From assembly GCA_964007475.1 (NCBI GenBank), contig OZ023273.1:141767308-141831307 (forward strand): a stretch of DNA of 64,000 bases. Reading direction: 5' to 3'. The DNA comes from Hybos culiciformis (taxonomy: Eukaryota; Arthropoda; Insecta; Diptera; Hybotidae). A model generated the notes under the pieces. The model saw only the letters and a list, made by a program, of their open reading frames with translations, ran no database searches and was not told the origin of the DNA. Each line of letters opens with the position of its first letter. The first letter of the stretch is position 1. Shown one piece after another: positions 38,231-48,905 of the stretch. The translations under genes and the position numbers were made by a program.

Positions 38231-40487
38231 TTTGTTAATAATCTAAATTGTAATTAGCAACTAAATTTTATTTATTTTTTTCATGATGTATACATTTATG
38301 CATACATATATACCTACCTAGATTAATTAATATTGAATAAGTAAATTATTTCTCGTAGAAAAATATGATCAAATAAAAACAATTATTTAACTATGGAATG
38401 TTTGTGTTTGGTTTAATAAAGTTTAAATTAATTCAAAAATGATTTAGGAGAACTATTGATTCTGGTTATTCATTGATTAATAGCCACGAAATGTAAAATT
38501 AAGTTATATCATAGATTAAGAATACAGAAAGATTGTTAGCTTCATACGACATTGTTTTTGGTGTTTTTATGTGAATGTGTTAGTAAACAAAATAAAATAC
38601 GTGATAATTATCAATATATAAAAAGAATTTTATTTAGTTTTACTAGCATCTTCACATAAAAATACCAAAAAAGACTGAAAAAATGTTGTATGAAGCTTCC
38701 AATGTATTCTTAATCTATGGTTATATTTATCAAAATAATTTACTCACATTATTAAATTGTATCTTTGTAAATTCAAAAGTTCTTCTATCAAATTATTAGA
38801 AAGATATATTTGTTTGAAATAACTTAAATTTGTTTCCATAAGATTTAAAAATCTTGTGAATATAAGTCCAAAATCAAAAGATTGCTACTAGCTAATGTAG
38901 TTTATATAAAATTTCAAAATATTGTCTATTATTTTTATATATACTTCTTATTGGATTAGATGTATTTGATAAAGAAGATAATAGAATAATATTAATTTGA
39001 AAAATCTCAATGATAAGATACTTTTAGAAAATAATTAAAAAAATTTCTATTCAATTTGATAACGTTTTTGTCAACGTTTTTTGACAATTAAATGGTTGTA
39101 ATAATTTCATATCGAACTCATTATTTCATTATTTGAGTACAAGGTCTTATTTAGAAATATGTGAATATCTTTTTTATTAATTTAATTATTTATTGAAAAA
39201 TAGTTTACTGACTTAAACCGTGTATATATATTGTTTTTATTCTAGTCAGATTTAAAATCAGAACTAAGAAACTAAAATAAATTTAAGTTTGTAGAAAATT
39301 TTATAATACAAAAAATCCAAAACTCATATATGTGCTGGACATATATGTTCTTAAGACAAAAATAAAAATTAAAGTTAATCCCAAGAGCTCGATTTTTTTT
39401 TACCCAGTAGTTATTGTGTTCAAAAGAAAAAATAATTTAAATGATTTAATGCATGAATTTATAAATATATAAATTAATTAATATTATTCTTTTGAGATTT
39501 TCCAAGGTTGTCCTTGATTTGAAGCTGCGACTAACGATAATACCACCTTTGAGTGAAATAACCAGAGTATCGAATATCGCTTTATTTCTATGTGAACTTT
39601 AAAAGCATACCGATAAAAAAGTTTAATCGAAAATTCATAATTACAAAAATTAAAACTAAATTAATTTCAATAGTTTGTCAACGATATACTAAAGAAAATT
39701 TACTTAGCTAATATGACAGCTTCTTTTGTTAAAGTGGAAAAACGTGTGGTTGTTTAACATAAAACTCTTATCGTTGTTTGGGGCTGTATATATCTTTAGC
39801 TTATATAATCAAGAAAATGAAACAAGCATTTAATTTAAAAAATAAATATCTATAATCGAACAGTACTTCAAAAAAGAAATGTAGACCCTGTTTTTCACAT
39901 TTCGATTTCTCGAACAGTTCGCATCCTTGACCATTTTTTGCCAATTTTTGGAAATTTATTGCATGAAAATACTTGCAACCCTTGTCCAGTTCGGAGCTTC
40001 TTACTCAGGAATCTTTCACCTTTTAGTTTTGGAGTACTCACTGAACTTTGGCATAGATTTGTTCGAAATCGGCCGAATAATTTAATATAGTTCAAAGGAT
40101 TTTAGAGTGGGTCGTACGGACAGACAGAAAATGAAAAGATGTTATTATTTAATTCCTAGATCTAATCAATTTAAAACTTTTTGAGTATGTACGCCTAAGC
40201 AAAATAGGCTTTTGTTTCTTCTAACATCAGATCCGGCAAATCGAGATTATTATAAATATTAATATCTAACAAAAATAAAATTTTTTTTTTTTTAATTGAA
40301 TTTTTTATTGAATTAAAAATTCAAAAAATCAGTTTTTTAACAAATTCATCAAAACAATATGTTAGTTCTCAAACTTTTATATGGTTTTCAAAACAATTTT
40401 CAAAAATATTCTGTTAAATAAATAAACGAATTCTAAATACTTTTACAAATATAATAATTTATTCATCATTTTATTGTTGTTGTCCAA
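38231..40487. other. Intergenic, with a probable decayed repeat
   Basis: No gene supported. Around 39890-40230 the sequence is less A+T-rich and includes CGTACGGACAGACAG next to stretches read in several frames; this looks like an old mobile-element remnant, and the minus-strand open frame at 39895-40095 falls inside it. The rest is A+T-rich. Confidence 0.35.
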
Positions 40488-40739
40488 TTATGCATTAAGA
40501 CAGTCTTCCAATTTCTGTCTACATCTATCAGCTGCTTCTTTAATGTTCTTACGATCATTATAAGCTTCCCGATCTTGAGCTCCAGTCATAGCGATTTCAT
40601 TTGGAATGCAAGTAGCAAAATATTCAACTTGATGTTTATTTGCCATTTTACACCATTCCTCTGGCTCAGCATAACTGCCTTGAATGTAGGCAACAAATAA
40701 AAGAGCAACTGCTCCCAAAAATTGTAGTGAGAAACGCAT
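40488..40739 (-). CDS. Short secreted four-cysteine protein of the array
   Basis: Single exon, 83 residues, signal peptide (hydrophobic 5-20, cleavage GSYA-EP at ~24). Mature protein of ~59 residues with Cys30, Cys44 (CIPNEIA), Cys73 and Cys80. The outer spacings C-x13-C and C-x6-C equal those of the gene at 37892-38230; the inner spacing is 28 instead of 35, exactly seven residues shorter, as if one heptad of the hairpin were lost. The end RCRQKLEDC keeps the family K-L-E motif. AATAAA (minus) occurs at 40470-40475, 13 nt past the stop, and a strong TATAAAAAG lies 75 bp upstream of the ATG. Probably a compact disulfide-stabilised helical hairpin; role unknown. Confidence 0.87.
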   Translation of the reverse strand: MRFSLQFLGAVALLFVAYIQGSYAEPEEWCKMANKHQVEYFATCIPNEIAMTGAQDREAYNDRKNIKEAADRCRQKLEDCLNA

Positions 40740-40813
40740 TTCGTTATGGTTTTGAGATATTGTTTTGATTTTGAGAATGATATTAAACTAAAATATACAA
40801 AAAAAAATTAAAG

Positions 40814-40822
40814 CTTTTTATA
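40814..40822 (-). promoter_or_regulatory. TATA box for the 40488-40739 gene
   Basis: TATAAAAAG on the minus strand 75 bp before the ATG; the best match to a TATA box in the array. Confidence 0.65.
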
Positions 40823-42708
40823 GTCGAAAAATCAGTCACAACGATATACCTATAATTATGTACTACGCAAATGTATTATTTACTGTACATATCTGTATTT
40901 TCTATCGAAGAGTAAACAATAATATGAATTATTATTATTCAGGGAATCAATAGAATAGATAATTTTTTTTAATGTATTGTATCTTACTAAACTCCAATGA
41001 GTCTAGAGAAAATTAATTGCTAGAGATTTTGTTTTTGGTGAAAATGTTGGAAAACAGTACGACAGAAAAAATTAGTATTTGAATATTCTTGTAGAAAAAT
41101 TAAAAGGAATAATAAAATGTAGTATAAGAAACATTTTATATTCATATTATTAACTAGAAAGTAATTTACATGATTTGCACAGAATATTCATCAATTCTGG
41201 AACTTGTTTTTCTGGAAATTGTTTTTCTGGAATGCTTGTCCGGAACCGAATACAATGGCCAAGATATTAGTTTTAATGTATATGTTATCTCGCTATTATA
41301 GTGTCTCCGTATTAGGGTATTAGAAAAAAAATTAATATATTTTTTTAATACACAAGCTTTAATTCTCGATTAACTCAATATGATTAAGTTTGATTTCTTA
41401 TGTCGAACGAACTTATAACGAATTTTTTATGAAAATTCTCTTCTTCATCCATTAAAAATTTAGAAATATAAATGCCTTCCTAAAATCAAGTTTATATATC
41501 TTTGGGTCGAACTTTCTGATTTTTTGTAATATTATTTAGAACAATTAGGCTTTTATAGTCTTAATAGTGTTTCAAGGAATAATGATAATAATGATGAGTA
41601 TATATTTATGCTTTCAATTGAATTTAACTTTGAATATTCAAAAGTCATTTCAGACACACTTATTAATTTAATTAATTTCTTATGCTATTTGATTAGATTT
41701 TTAAAGAAATGCCAAAATGAATGTTTGTATATATTTTACATACATATAAAGATACTAATTTTCAAATCTTAGAATCATTACTGTCTAAAAGTTTTGATAC
41801 AATATTTATATTATCAATTGTACAATAAATTTTTGATTATTCGTTAGTCAGTGATGTTGCAAAAATTTAAATTTTAATAAGGGATTGAAATTTATTTTTA
41901 TTATTTCATTTCTCCAACTAATTGCATGAATTTTCTTTATTTTAATTTAGTTCGGAAGAAAATGTTATCAAAAAGCAACGTTCAACCAAGCTGCACTCTG
42001 AAACCATTTCGTATCTTTTAAGGTCGAATACCCTTTTTTTAATTCTTTATTTTATAATTAGTAAGCTAATGGAAGTTAAAGCTACGAGCGTTTTTTTATT
42101 TAAAATCTACAAATTTTAAATTTTATATCTGTTATTTAACATGATAAAAAATACACATCGCGTAAAAAATTAATGTAATTAACGCGTACTTACAAAAATT
42201 TCATAAAATTTTCATAAAAATTTCGTTATCGACATAAGAAATCAAACTTAATCATATTGAGTTGATAGAGAATTAAAACTTGCGTATTAAAAAAATATAT
42301 TAATTTTTTTCTAATAGCCTAATACAGAAACACCACTTTCGATGCGATAGGAAATGAAAATATTAACATTTAGCACCTTCAAAATATAAATTTCGGATTG
42401 TGTTAATTTCCCTAAACGTAGTTCTTAATTTCATACTCGAAAATCAGAAATTGTTTGTCCCTGCGGGATTGGCATCTGACTAAATTACAATTATATCGGT
42501 TGTAAATATAATTATATACGAATATGGATAAGTAACTAAACCCCCCTTGCACAATACCATTGCATCTAGTCCTAGTGAACTTAGCTCTTCTGTGGAATTT
42601 AAAAATAAAAACTTATTTTTAAGTATACATAAATAAATATATTTTTTTTTTAAATTTAATGAAGAACATGTAACAACGAATTTTTCGCTAATACTATCGA
42701 ATTTTTAT
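40823..42708. other. Intergenic A+T-rich DNA, partly in the duplicated block
   Basis: No gene supported. From about 41190 rightward it matches DNA left of the 46170 gene, including repeated TTTTTCTGGAA motifs near 41210-41235 and 45320. Confidence 0.45.
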
Positions 42709-43227
42709 TTAATTATTGTCTTCTTCTTTATTCGGCATCAATTCCTTAATATCCATTATGTTCGTTAGTTTGTTTAATATCATCCCGTAATCGCTTTTTC
42801 TTATTGGTTCTTCATCAGTACTTTTTGGTGATTCTTCATCGGGATTTCTTGTTGATTCTTCATTATTTTCTGACACTGTAGAATTTTTATCAGAAGCTGG
42901 TGGCAATTTATGGTATTTATCATAAATTTCTAGATTTTGTAAACATTTGCTGAAGCCTTTACGGAAACCAGACCAAATACCGTTCACCAAAGAATCATCA
43001 ATTTTCTTTTTGACGCCAAGAAGTGCGGCCTTTCCCACATCAGATGAGACACACTTTTTTAAAAATTCCTCTTTACTTTTTGAGGGCGAGTCTGCAACAT
43101 GTTTTATCCATTTCCATCCCCTATCAATGGTGTCTCCTACATCTATTTCGGGCCTAGCTTCGGACTTGTCGAGACAAATAAAACATAGCACAAGTAGTCC
43201 AAATAATTTTGTTGAAATACGTATCAT
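42709..43227 (-). CDS. Secreted C-x35-C family protein with long acidic tail (copy 1 of recent pair)
   Basis: Single exon, 172 residues. Signal peptide (hydrophobic 8-18, cleavage KSEA-RP at 24). The core has W-x-W (residues 38-40), SKSKEEF before Cys59 (CVSSDVG), 35 residues, then Cys95 in KGFSKCLQNLEIYDKYHKLPP. Residues ~113-172 form a Ser/Thr/Glu/Asp/Pro-rich tail (NEESTRNPDEESPKSTDEEP) that looks disordered. The core is about 80% identical by eye to the protein at 46170-46691, whereas the tails hardly align. The stop overlaps AATAAA (TAAATAAA). A TATA-like TATTTAAGC lies 78 bp upstream. Role unknown. Confidence 0.88.
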   Translation of the reverse strand: MIRISTKLFGLLVLCFICLDKSEARPEIDVGDTIDRGWKWIKHVADSPSKSKEEFLKKCVSSDVGKAALLGVKKKIDDSLVNGIWSGFRKGFSKCLQNLEIYDKYHKLPPASDKNSTVSENNEESTRNPDEESPKSTDEEPIRKSDYGMILNKLTNIMDIKELMPNKEEDNN

Positions 43228-43304
43228 TTTTAAAGTTTTAATAATTTTAATGACTTTTTTTAAGAATATTGATAAAAACTAATGAAAATTATTTTTTTGG
43301 CGAT

Positions 43305-43313
43305 GCTTAAATA
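43305..43313 (-). promoter_or_regulatory. TATA-like box for the 42709-43227 gene
   Basis: TATTTAAGC on the minus strand, inside GATTATTTAAGCATC, a stretch kept identical at 46757-46771 before the paralogue while neighbouring bases differ by substitutions and a ~14-bp indel. Confidence 0.55.
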
Positions 43314-44448
43314 ATCTTTAAGGTAAGTGTTTGAAAATAACTGAACAACACTTTTGACGTAGGTAGAAAATTAAAAGCTTGATGTTGTTAATAAAATATT
43401 TGTACAGCTCGTTGATGGATAAATTTTTCAAATTAGGTATGCCTCGTGTTTCGACAAGGTCAGTGTCAAAGTTATAATTTAAATAATATAATGTTAAAAT
43501 TATTTATTATCATGTTTATTTTCAAAAACTAATAGAGTTTTGAGTAGATGGAGGGAAAGTTTATCAAAAAGTTAGGAAAATGGTCCTAAAAATACAAAAA
43601 GACGTTGTTTGTCGATGGATTCCTGGGAAAATTTTAAATTGAAATTGTACTTAAAAGTGTTATAATAGTGATAAAATACATATAAATAACAAAAATTCTT
43701 TGGAGAAATTGTATTTACTGACGAATTTGTCCCGTTTTTCGTACTGTTTAAATGTTTCATATACTGTTATATTTTTTTATGTTTTTGAAATTTTTGAAAT
43801 TTTTTAGTAATTATAACGTTAACATTTGCTCCTCCTTTGCAGCTTTTGGTTGCTACTAATAAGCCAATAGAGTTAATTGAATTTAATTAAGTTAAATTTG
43901 TTAAACTTAAATAAAATTAAGTTATTGCTTTTATTTACTTTCTAAACTTATTTTCCTAAATGATATTGTTAAGCTAATATGTCTAAATTCTTGATTGATT
44001 TAATTAAAAAAATATTTGATTTAAATTGTTAAAAATATTTATTTTTGAAGTTAATATCAAAAACTAGTTTTAATTGGACAGTGATCAGTGTATAACACGA
44101 AACTATTTTAATAATGAATTCTAATCAAATGAATTGAAAAAATGTAAATATTCGAGAAAAACTTTAGCTCGAAAAGCAAATTGCACTAAACTAGATTCAA
44201 ATGCATTTAATATTGTTGATGAATTTATACAAAAAGGTTATAGAGAAATATGACGTATTGTGTGTAGAATATAAAAATTAGAATTAGATGAGTTCAGTTT
44301 TAAAAAAATTATTGATTTAAATTAAATAAACAAAATCTGAATTTATTAATAAAAGAAACTATAATTCAGAATTAGATTTAATTAAATACTTTATTTATAA
44401 TTAGCATTTTTAATTAAACTTAGAAACACATTTATATTCTTTTAGTTG
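43314..44448. other. Intergenic A+T-rich DNA within duplicated block
   Basis: No gene supported; the minus-strand open frame at 43572-43760 is not preserved as an open frame with the same ends in the other copy. AATAAA (minus) at 44390-44395 serves the next gene. Confidence 0.45.
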
Positions 44449-44655
44449 TTAACCCAATTTTAATTTTTCTTGACATCTATTTAAAGCGTCATTTACAACT
44501 GTGATCATATTTGTTGGTTGACCAGTTACGCTCGCAATTTCAGTTACAATGCATTCAATTAGCGATTGTTTTGGTTCAGCTGCATTTTCGTTAGCTGTAT
44601 TTCCTTGGACAAACATCAAGCAGGTAAAAAACAATAAGTAAATTGCTAACTTCAT
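44449..44655 (-). CDS. Shortest secreted two-cysteine protein of the array
   Basis: Single exon, 68 residues, signal peptide (hydrophobic 4-16, cleavage FVQG-NT at ~18). The mature peptide has ~50 residues. Cys35 lies in LIECIVTEIAS and Cys61 in DALNRCQEKLKLG, so both flanking family motifs (C-[IV]-x-x-E-I and C-x-E-K-L) are kept. The spacing is only 25 residues, ten fewer than in most members. It is acidic to neutral overall and lacks a Gly zipper. AATAAA (minus) is at 44390-44395, 54 nt past the stop. It lies between the two duplicated blocks. A minimal hairpin version of the family is the simplest reading; function unknown. Confidence 0.82.
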   Translation of the reverse strand: MKLAIYLLFFTCLMFVQGNTANENAAEPKQSLIECIVTEIASVTGQPTNMITVVNDALNRCQEKLKLG

Positions 44656-46169
44656 TTTAAGTTGGAAAGTAATTACAATATCAAGTCAATTTTAAAACTG
44701 AACTAAAATTGGGAAAATTTTGCAATATTTAATAAAATATATAAATTTAATTTATTTTAATAAAATTTTCATGTTTATTTAGTTTTTATTTATTCAATGT
44801 TGTGTTTATTTTAAAAAAAATATAGATTTTTTTGTTATTTTACAGCTGAATAAGATTCTGATAAGCACATTTGAAAATATTTTCATACTTTGATGATTGT
44901 ATAAATTTCAAAACGGCATGTTATATTCATTTTATATTCTCACGCTTTCGACAGATCTAACGACAGTGTAAGAACGTTTGCTTACATAGGAACTAGGCCA
45001 ATTTATGGAATAGAATGGAAATTGAAGTTTTCGTGGTTAAACAAAACTAAGTCATTTGGCTCTGAGACTTTATATATTATGTATATTATGTGTACTTATT
45101 ATTATGTGTACTTATTATGTTTACTTATTATGTACACTTATTATGTATACCTGTATGCCCAAGAGCTGTTGAACTCATCCCATAAAAATAATTCCCAGAT
45201 TAACAATTTTCAGATTTTTTTTCCTGTAAGAAGGCATGGAAATTGTCTTTCAGGGTAGAATCTGGAGACTGCTATTCTGGGAGTTTTTTTTTAAAAATAT
45301 TTTTATGAAAATGTCTTACAGAGAATGCTTTTCTGGAATTTTTTTTTTCTCGAAGAATTTGGATACCATGTGCAAGATAAGAATTTAATATATTATTTGG
45401 TTTGTATGATCACCCCGATATTTATAGAAATCATAAATATTATATTCTAATTCTTATTGAACTTAACAGTACGATGTTGTTGCACTTATTTCCATCACTC
45501 TTTATCAAGGGTTTTTTTTGTACTTATTTGGTTATTATACTGATTTCGAAGTTTTCAATTATCTACATATTTACGGGATAAGTTTATTAGAAGCTCTGAC
45601 ACAAATCATATACTATTGGTGATCGAAGTTAAAATTTTGAAATAGAAATGGGAAAAATTATTTCTTGTACGGTTTAAAGCAAGATGAATAACATGCTTTA
45701 AAAAACTCCTCAGAATTTGTTTGCCATTCTGAAATCAAGTTCAAATATCTTTGGATCCTACTTTTGGTCTGCCTTTTTAGTTCAATTTACAATAATTAAG
45801 CTTTAATAGTCTTATAGTTTTTCAGGAAATTTGATGAATATATATTTATGCTTTATGGATATTGAAAATTATTCGTACACTTTTTCTTTATGCTTTCAAT
45901 TGATATATCAACTTTAAATATTCTACAGTAATGTTAGACACTCTTATTAATTTAATCAATTTCTTATGTTTTTTTTATAAGATTTTTAATGCATAAATTT
46001 AACAAAATTTAAAGAAGAAATACAGAAATGAATGTTGTTATTATGTAGCTTGCTTATAAAGATAGTAATTAGAATCTTTACTGCGCAAAATTTTTAATAC
46101 AAAATTTATATAATTAATTTTACAATAAATTTTTTAAATTTTTGTTAGTGTTGCTGTGAAATTCAGTTT
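44656..46169. other. Intergenic A+T-rich DNA
   Basis: No gene supported. The plus-strand open frame at 45022-45258 is made of repeated TATTATGT/TTACTTATTATGT units and is low complexity. From about 45230 the sequence matches the left part of duplication copy 1. Confidence 0.45.
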
Positions 46170-46691
46170 TCAATAATGGTCTTTTCTTGCTAATTTGGCA
46201 TCATTTCTTTCATCTGTATCTCCAAAATGTTTGCTTAATAAAATGCCATAATTGTTATTTATTGCTGGCGCTCCATGAGAATGTCTCGGTGATACATCAT
46301 CGGTATTTATTGGGAATTCTTCAATATTTTCTGATTTAGATGTTAAATTTTTATCAGAAAGTGGTGCCAATTCATGGTATTTATCATAAATTTCTAAATT
46401 TTGTAAACACTTGCTGATGCCTTTTCGAACCCCTGACAAAATACCATTAACCCAAGATTGGTCAATTTTCTTATTCACGCCAAGTCGGGTGGCCTCTCCA
46501 ACATCAGACGAGACACATTTTCTCAAAAATTCTTCCTTACTCTTTCCGGGCGAGCTTATAACACCTTTAACCCAATTCCATCCTCTATCAATAGTGTCTC
46601 CTACATCCATTTCTGGCCGAGCTTCGGATTTGTGAAGACTAATGAAACATAGCACAAGAAGCCCAAATAATTTCGTTGGAATACGTATCAT
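46170..46691 (-). CDS. Secreted C-x35-C family protein with long tail (copy 2 of recent pair)
   Basis: Single exon, 173 residues. Signal peptide cleaved near KSEA-RP at 24. Core features are W-x-W replaced by W-N-W-V-K, GKSKEEF, Cys59 (CVSSDVG), 35 residues, and Cys95 in KGISKCLQNLEIYDKYHEL. The core matches the 42709 gene at about four of five residues, but after residue ~113 the tail is different (NIEEFPINTDD, then RHSHGAPAINNNYG), apart from a shared N/D-Y-G-I/M-L-L/N patch. The difference could reflect relaxed constraint or frameshifted tails; I did not resolve which. TATA-like TATTTAAGC lies 68 bp upstream. No clean AATAAA was found just past the stop. Role unknown. Confidence 0.87.
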   Translation of the reverse strand: MIRIPTKLFGLLVLCFISLHKSEARPEMDVGDTIDRGWNWVKGVISSPGKSKEEFLRKCVSSDVGEATRLGVNKKIDQSWVNGILSGVRKGISKCLQNLEIYDKYHELAPLSDKNLTSKSENIEEFPINTDDVSPRHSHGAPAINNNYGILLSKHFGDTDERNDAKLARKDHY

Positions 46692-46758
46692 TTTTAAAGT
46701 TTTAATAATTTTAATGAATTTTTTTAAGAATATTGATAAAAACTAATGAAAATGCGAT

Positions 46759-46767
46759 GCTTAAATA
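46759..46767 (-). promoter_or_regulatory. TATA-like box for the 46170-46691 gene
   Basis: TATTTAAGC on the minus strand, 68 bp before the ATG, conserved with the duplicate gene. Confidence 0.55.
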
Positions 46768-47011
46768 ATCTTTAAGGTAAGTGTTTCAAAATAAATGAAC
46801 AACACTTTTTATGTGGATATTGAAGATTGAAACCTTGAAGTTGTTAGTAAAATATTTGTACAGATCGTTCATGGGTAAATTTGATAAATTATACCTTGTG
46901 TTTCAACAAGGTGGGTTTGAAAGTTTTAATTTAGACAATATAATACTAAACAAATTGATTATTCTTATTTGGTTTCAAAAACTAATGGAATCTTGAGAAA
47001 ATAGGGAAAAT

Positions 47012-47440
47012 TCTTTAGGTTTTTTTTAAAAACGTCAAAAACTATATTTAATATTTATTAAAAACCTGAACTGTAAAATAAATTTTTGGATATTTAAGTA
47101 ACTTTCCATCGTAGAGATGAGCCCGCTGACATAAATGTATAAGCGTGTTTTTTGTATTTTTTGCAGTCGCCACCACATTTTTATTTATTGATTTTAAACT
47201 TTTTTGTAATTTACAATATCTACGTAAATTAATCTTGCCATATTAAAAAAAAAATTAATGGTACGGGACGAAACTGCCCAAACAGTGACGAATATGCCCA
47301 TTTTATCAACAAAAAAAAAAATTTAATTAAAAAAATTAAAACTTGTCTTTTCTTTTCTTTAATTTCCATTAAAATAATTTAATTTGTGATAACACTTTTA
47401 TTATAATATGTTTAACAAAAAAATTAAAAAAAAAATTCAT
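47012..47440. mobile_element. ~430-bp insertion present only in duplication copy 2
   Basis: In copy 1 the flanks are contiguous (GAGGGAAAGTTTATCAAAAA at 43551-43570). In copy 2 the same flanks (AGGGAAAA at ~47003-47010 and AAAGTTTATCAAAAA from ~47445) are separated by ~430 bp. AAAATTCTT (47007-47015) and AAAATTCAT (47432-47440) bound it, a possible near-perfect 9-bp target duplication. The insert has a less A+T-rich stretch (47110-47310) with no reading frame. I could not assign a family. Confidence 0.45.
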
Positions 47441-48569
47441 TACAAAAGTTTATCAAAAACTAAAGAAAATGGTTCTAAAAACATCAAAAAGCGTTATTTT
47501 TTGATGGAGTCCTGGGAAACTTAGGAATTGAAATCACACTCAATAGTGTTATATTATTGAAAAAATACTCAAAAGATGTTTGACTAATTTATTTAAGTTG
47601 GATAATTTTTGAAGATTTTTAAGAATGACAACACTTAACATTTTCTCCTCCTTAGCATCTTTTGGATGCTGCTAATAAGCCAATAGAGTTTATTGATAAA
47701 AAAAGTTAAATAAAATTGAGTTTGTTAGAGTTAAATAAAATTAAGTTATTGCTTTTATTTATTTTCTAAACATATTTTCTCAAATGATATTGTTGAGCTT
47801 ATTTGTTTTAATTAATTTAAACAAAAAAGCAGATACTTTATATTGAAAAAAATATTTATTTTAAAAGTTAATTAATTTACAAAATTATTTTAATTTTCAT
47901 TTTATATCAGAAATTATCTTAATATTCTAATCAATTGATCAAATGTGTAAATTTTGTAAGCCAAGTTAAGGGAAAATGTTTAATGGTTGAAGCCAAAGAA
48001 AAAAGAGTATACTTTATATTATTGATGAATGTATATTAAAAGATTGTAGAAAAAATACGGCATGTTAAGTGAAAAATATAAAAATTAGATTTAGATGACT
48101 GAATATTTTCAATTTCAGAACTTATTTTGACATAAAGAAATAAAATGAAACTTAACATGTTAGCAACATTGCTTTCCTAAAATATTTTTGGTTTTCTTTC
48201 TATGTTAATTTTAGATGAAATGCTTCTAACAAGCATGGAAATAAATTTAAAAAGTTTCAGAACTCATGCATACTATTTACTTTTTATGAAAGATATCTTG
48301 TCCGACTGAGTTTGAATATTCTATAGTTTTTAGTAAAACTTTGAAACAACATAACTAATGCTTCATGTACGCAATCCTAACCTGCAAACTATTCGATTCT
48401 ATTTTATTTCAAAATAAATTATCTAAATATTATACATATTTAAAGCTTGTTATTACATATCTTTGTACATAGAATTGGATAGATTAGACATGTATAACCT
48501 TTATCTTGTTAAAAAGTCAAATAAACAAATTACATATTTTAAAGAGATTTATTTAAATATTCAATATAT
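47441..48569. other. Intergenic A+T-rich DNA, upstream part of duplication copy 2
   Basis: No gene supported. Similarity to copy 1 continues to about 48120 and then fades. AATAAA (minus) at 48548-48553 serves the gene ending at 48570. Confidence 0.45.
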
Positions 48570-48905
48570 TTAATCGGAACTTTCTAATTTTTCTTTACAA
48601 TATTTGACTGCTTGATGAACTGCAGCTAATCCAGCTTTGATTACGCCATTCTCACGATTTTCTTTATATTCATCACCTGCTATTTTTGCCAGTTCTTTCG
48701 ACATACATTCGCTCATAAGTTTGCGTGCAGCTTCTTGGGCATTTTTGACTCTGTCTTTAATATTATCTAATGCTGATTTTGCTTTATCAAGTCCTTTTTT
48801 AATTGCATCTTTAATGTCTGATTCAAGATCTGGATTCGCCTCAGAACCGTTTAAATAAGCAATGCACAACAAGCCAACTAAAATCAATTGAATTGAAAGC
48901 TTCAT
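48570..48905 (-). CDS. Secreted C-x35-C family protein, lysine/glutamate-rich helical type
   Basis: Single exon, 111 residues, signal peptide (hydrophobic 5-18, cleavage GSEA-NP at 23). The mature chain is strongly helical with heptad-like charge alternation (DIKDAIKKGLDKAKSALDN). Cys67 lies in LMSECMSKELA and Cys103 in HQAVKYCKEKLESSD, 35 residues apart. Both ends of the cysteine loop keep the family motifs ([SK]-x-[ED]-L/I-A and C-x-E-K-L-E). AATAAA (minus) is 17-22 nt past the stop. This is the last minus-strand member; the next gene starts 1,075 bp away on the plus strand, so the two share one upstream region. Function unknown. Confidence 0.88.
   Translation of the reverse strand: MKLSIQLILVGLLCIAYLNGSEANPDLESDIKDAIKKGLDKAKSALDNIKDRVKNAQEAARKLMSECMSKELAKIAGDEYKENRENGVIKAGLAAVHQAVKYCKEKLESSD

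Larger units (their letters stand above)
41190..44310. repeat. Segmental duplication, copy 1
   Basis: This block (containing the gene at 42709-43227) aligns in order with 45230-48120. Matching stretches include the coding region, the promoter GATGCTTAAATAATC, the upstream run around CAATAGAGTT..TTAAGTTATTGC, and downstream A+T DNA around ATATTTATGCTTTCAATTG. Boundaries are approximate because similarity fades at both ends. Confidence 0.75.
45230..48120. repeat. Segmental duplication, copy 2
   Basis: Partner of 41190-44310, with the gene at 46170-46691 in the corresponding place. It differs by many substitutions, small indels, and an extra ~430-bp segment at 47012-47440 absent from copy 1. 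Confidence 0.75.

Noticed and set aside
42947..43282. Plus-strand open frame opposite the 42709-43227 gene (and likewise 46411-46652, 35909-36145, 48637-48858)
   Set aside because: Antisense shadow of a real gene; no signal peptide or family motif, and shadows are not conserved in length between the duplicate copies.
45022..45258. Tyr/Met-rich open frame (YYVYLLCLLIMYTYYVYL) as a membrane protein
   Set aside because: It is encoded by a tandem TTACTTATTATG-like low-complexity run.
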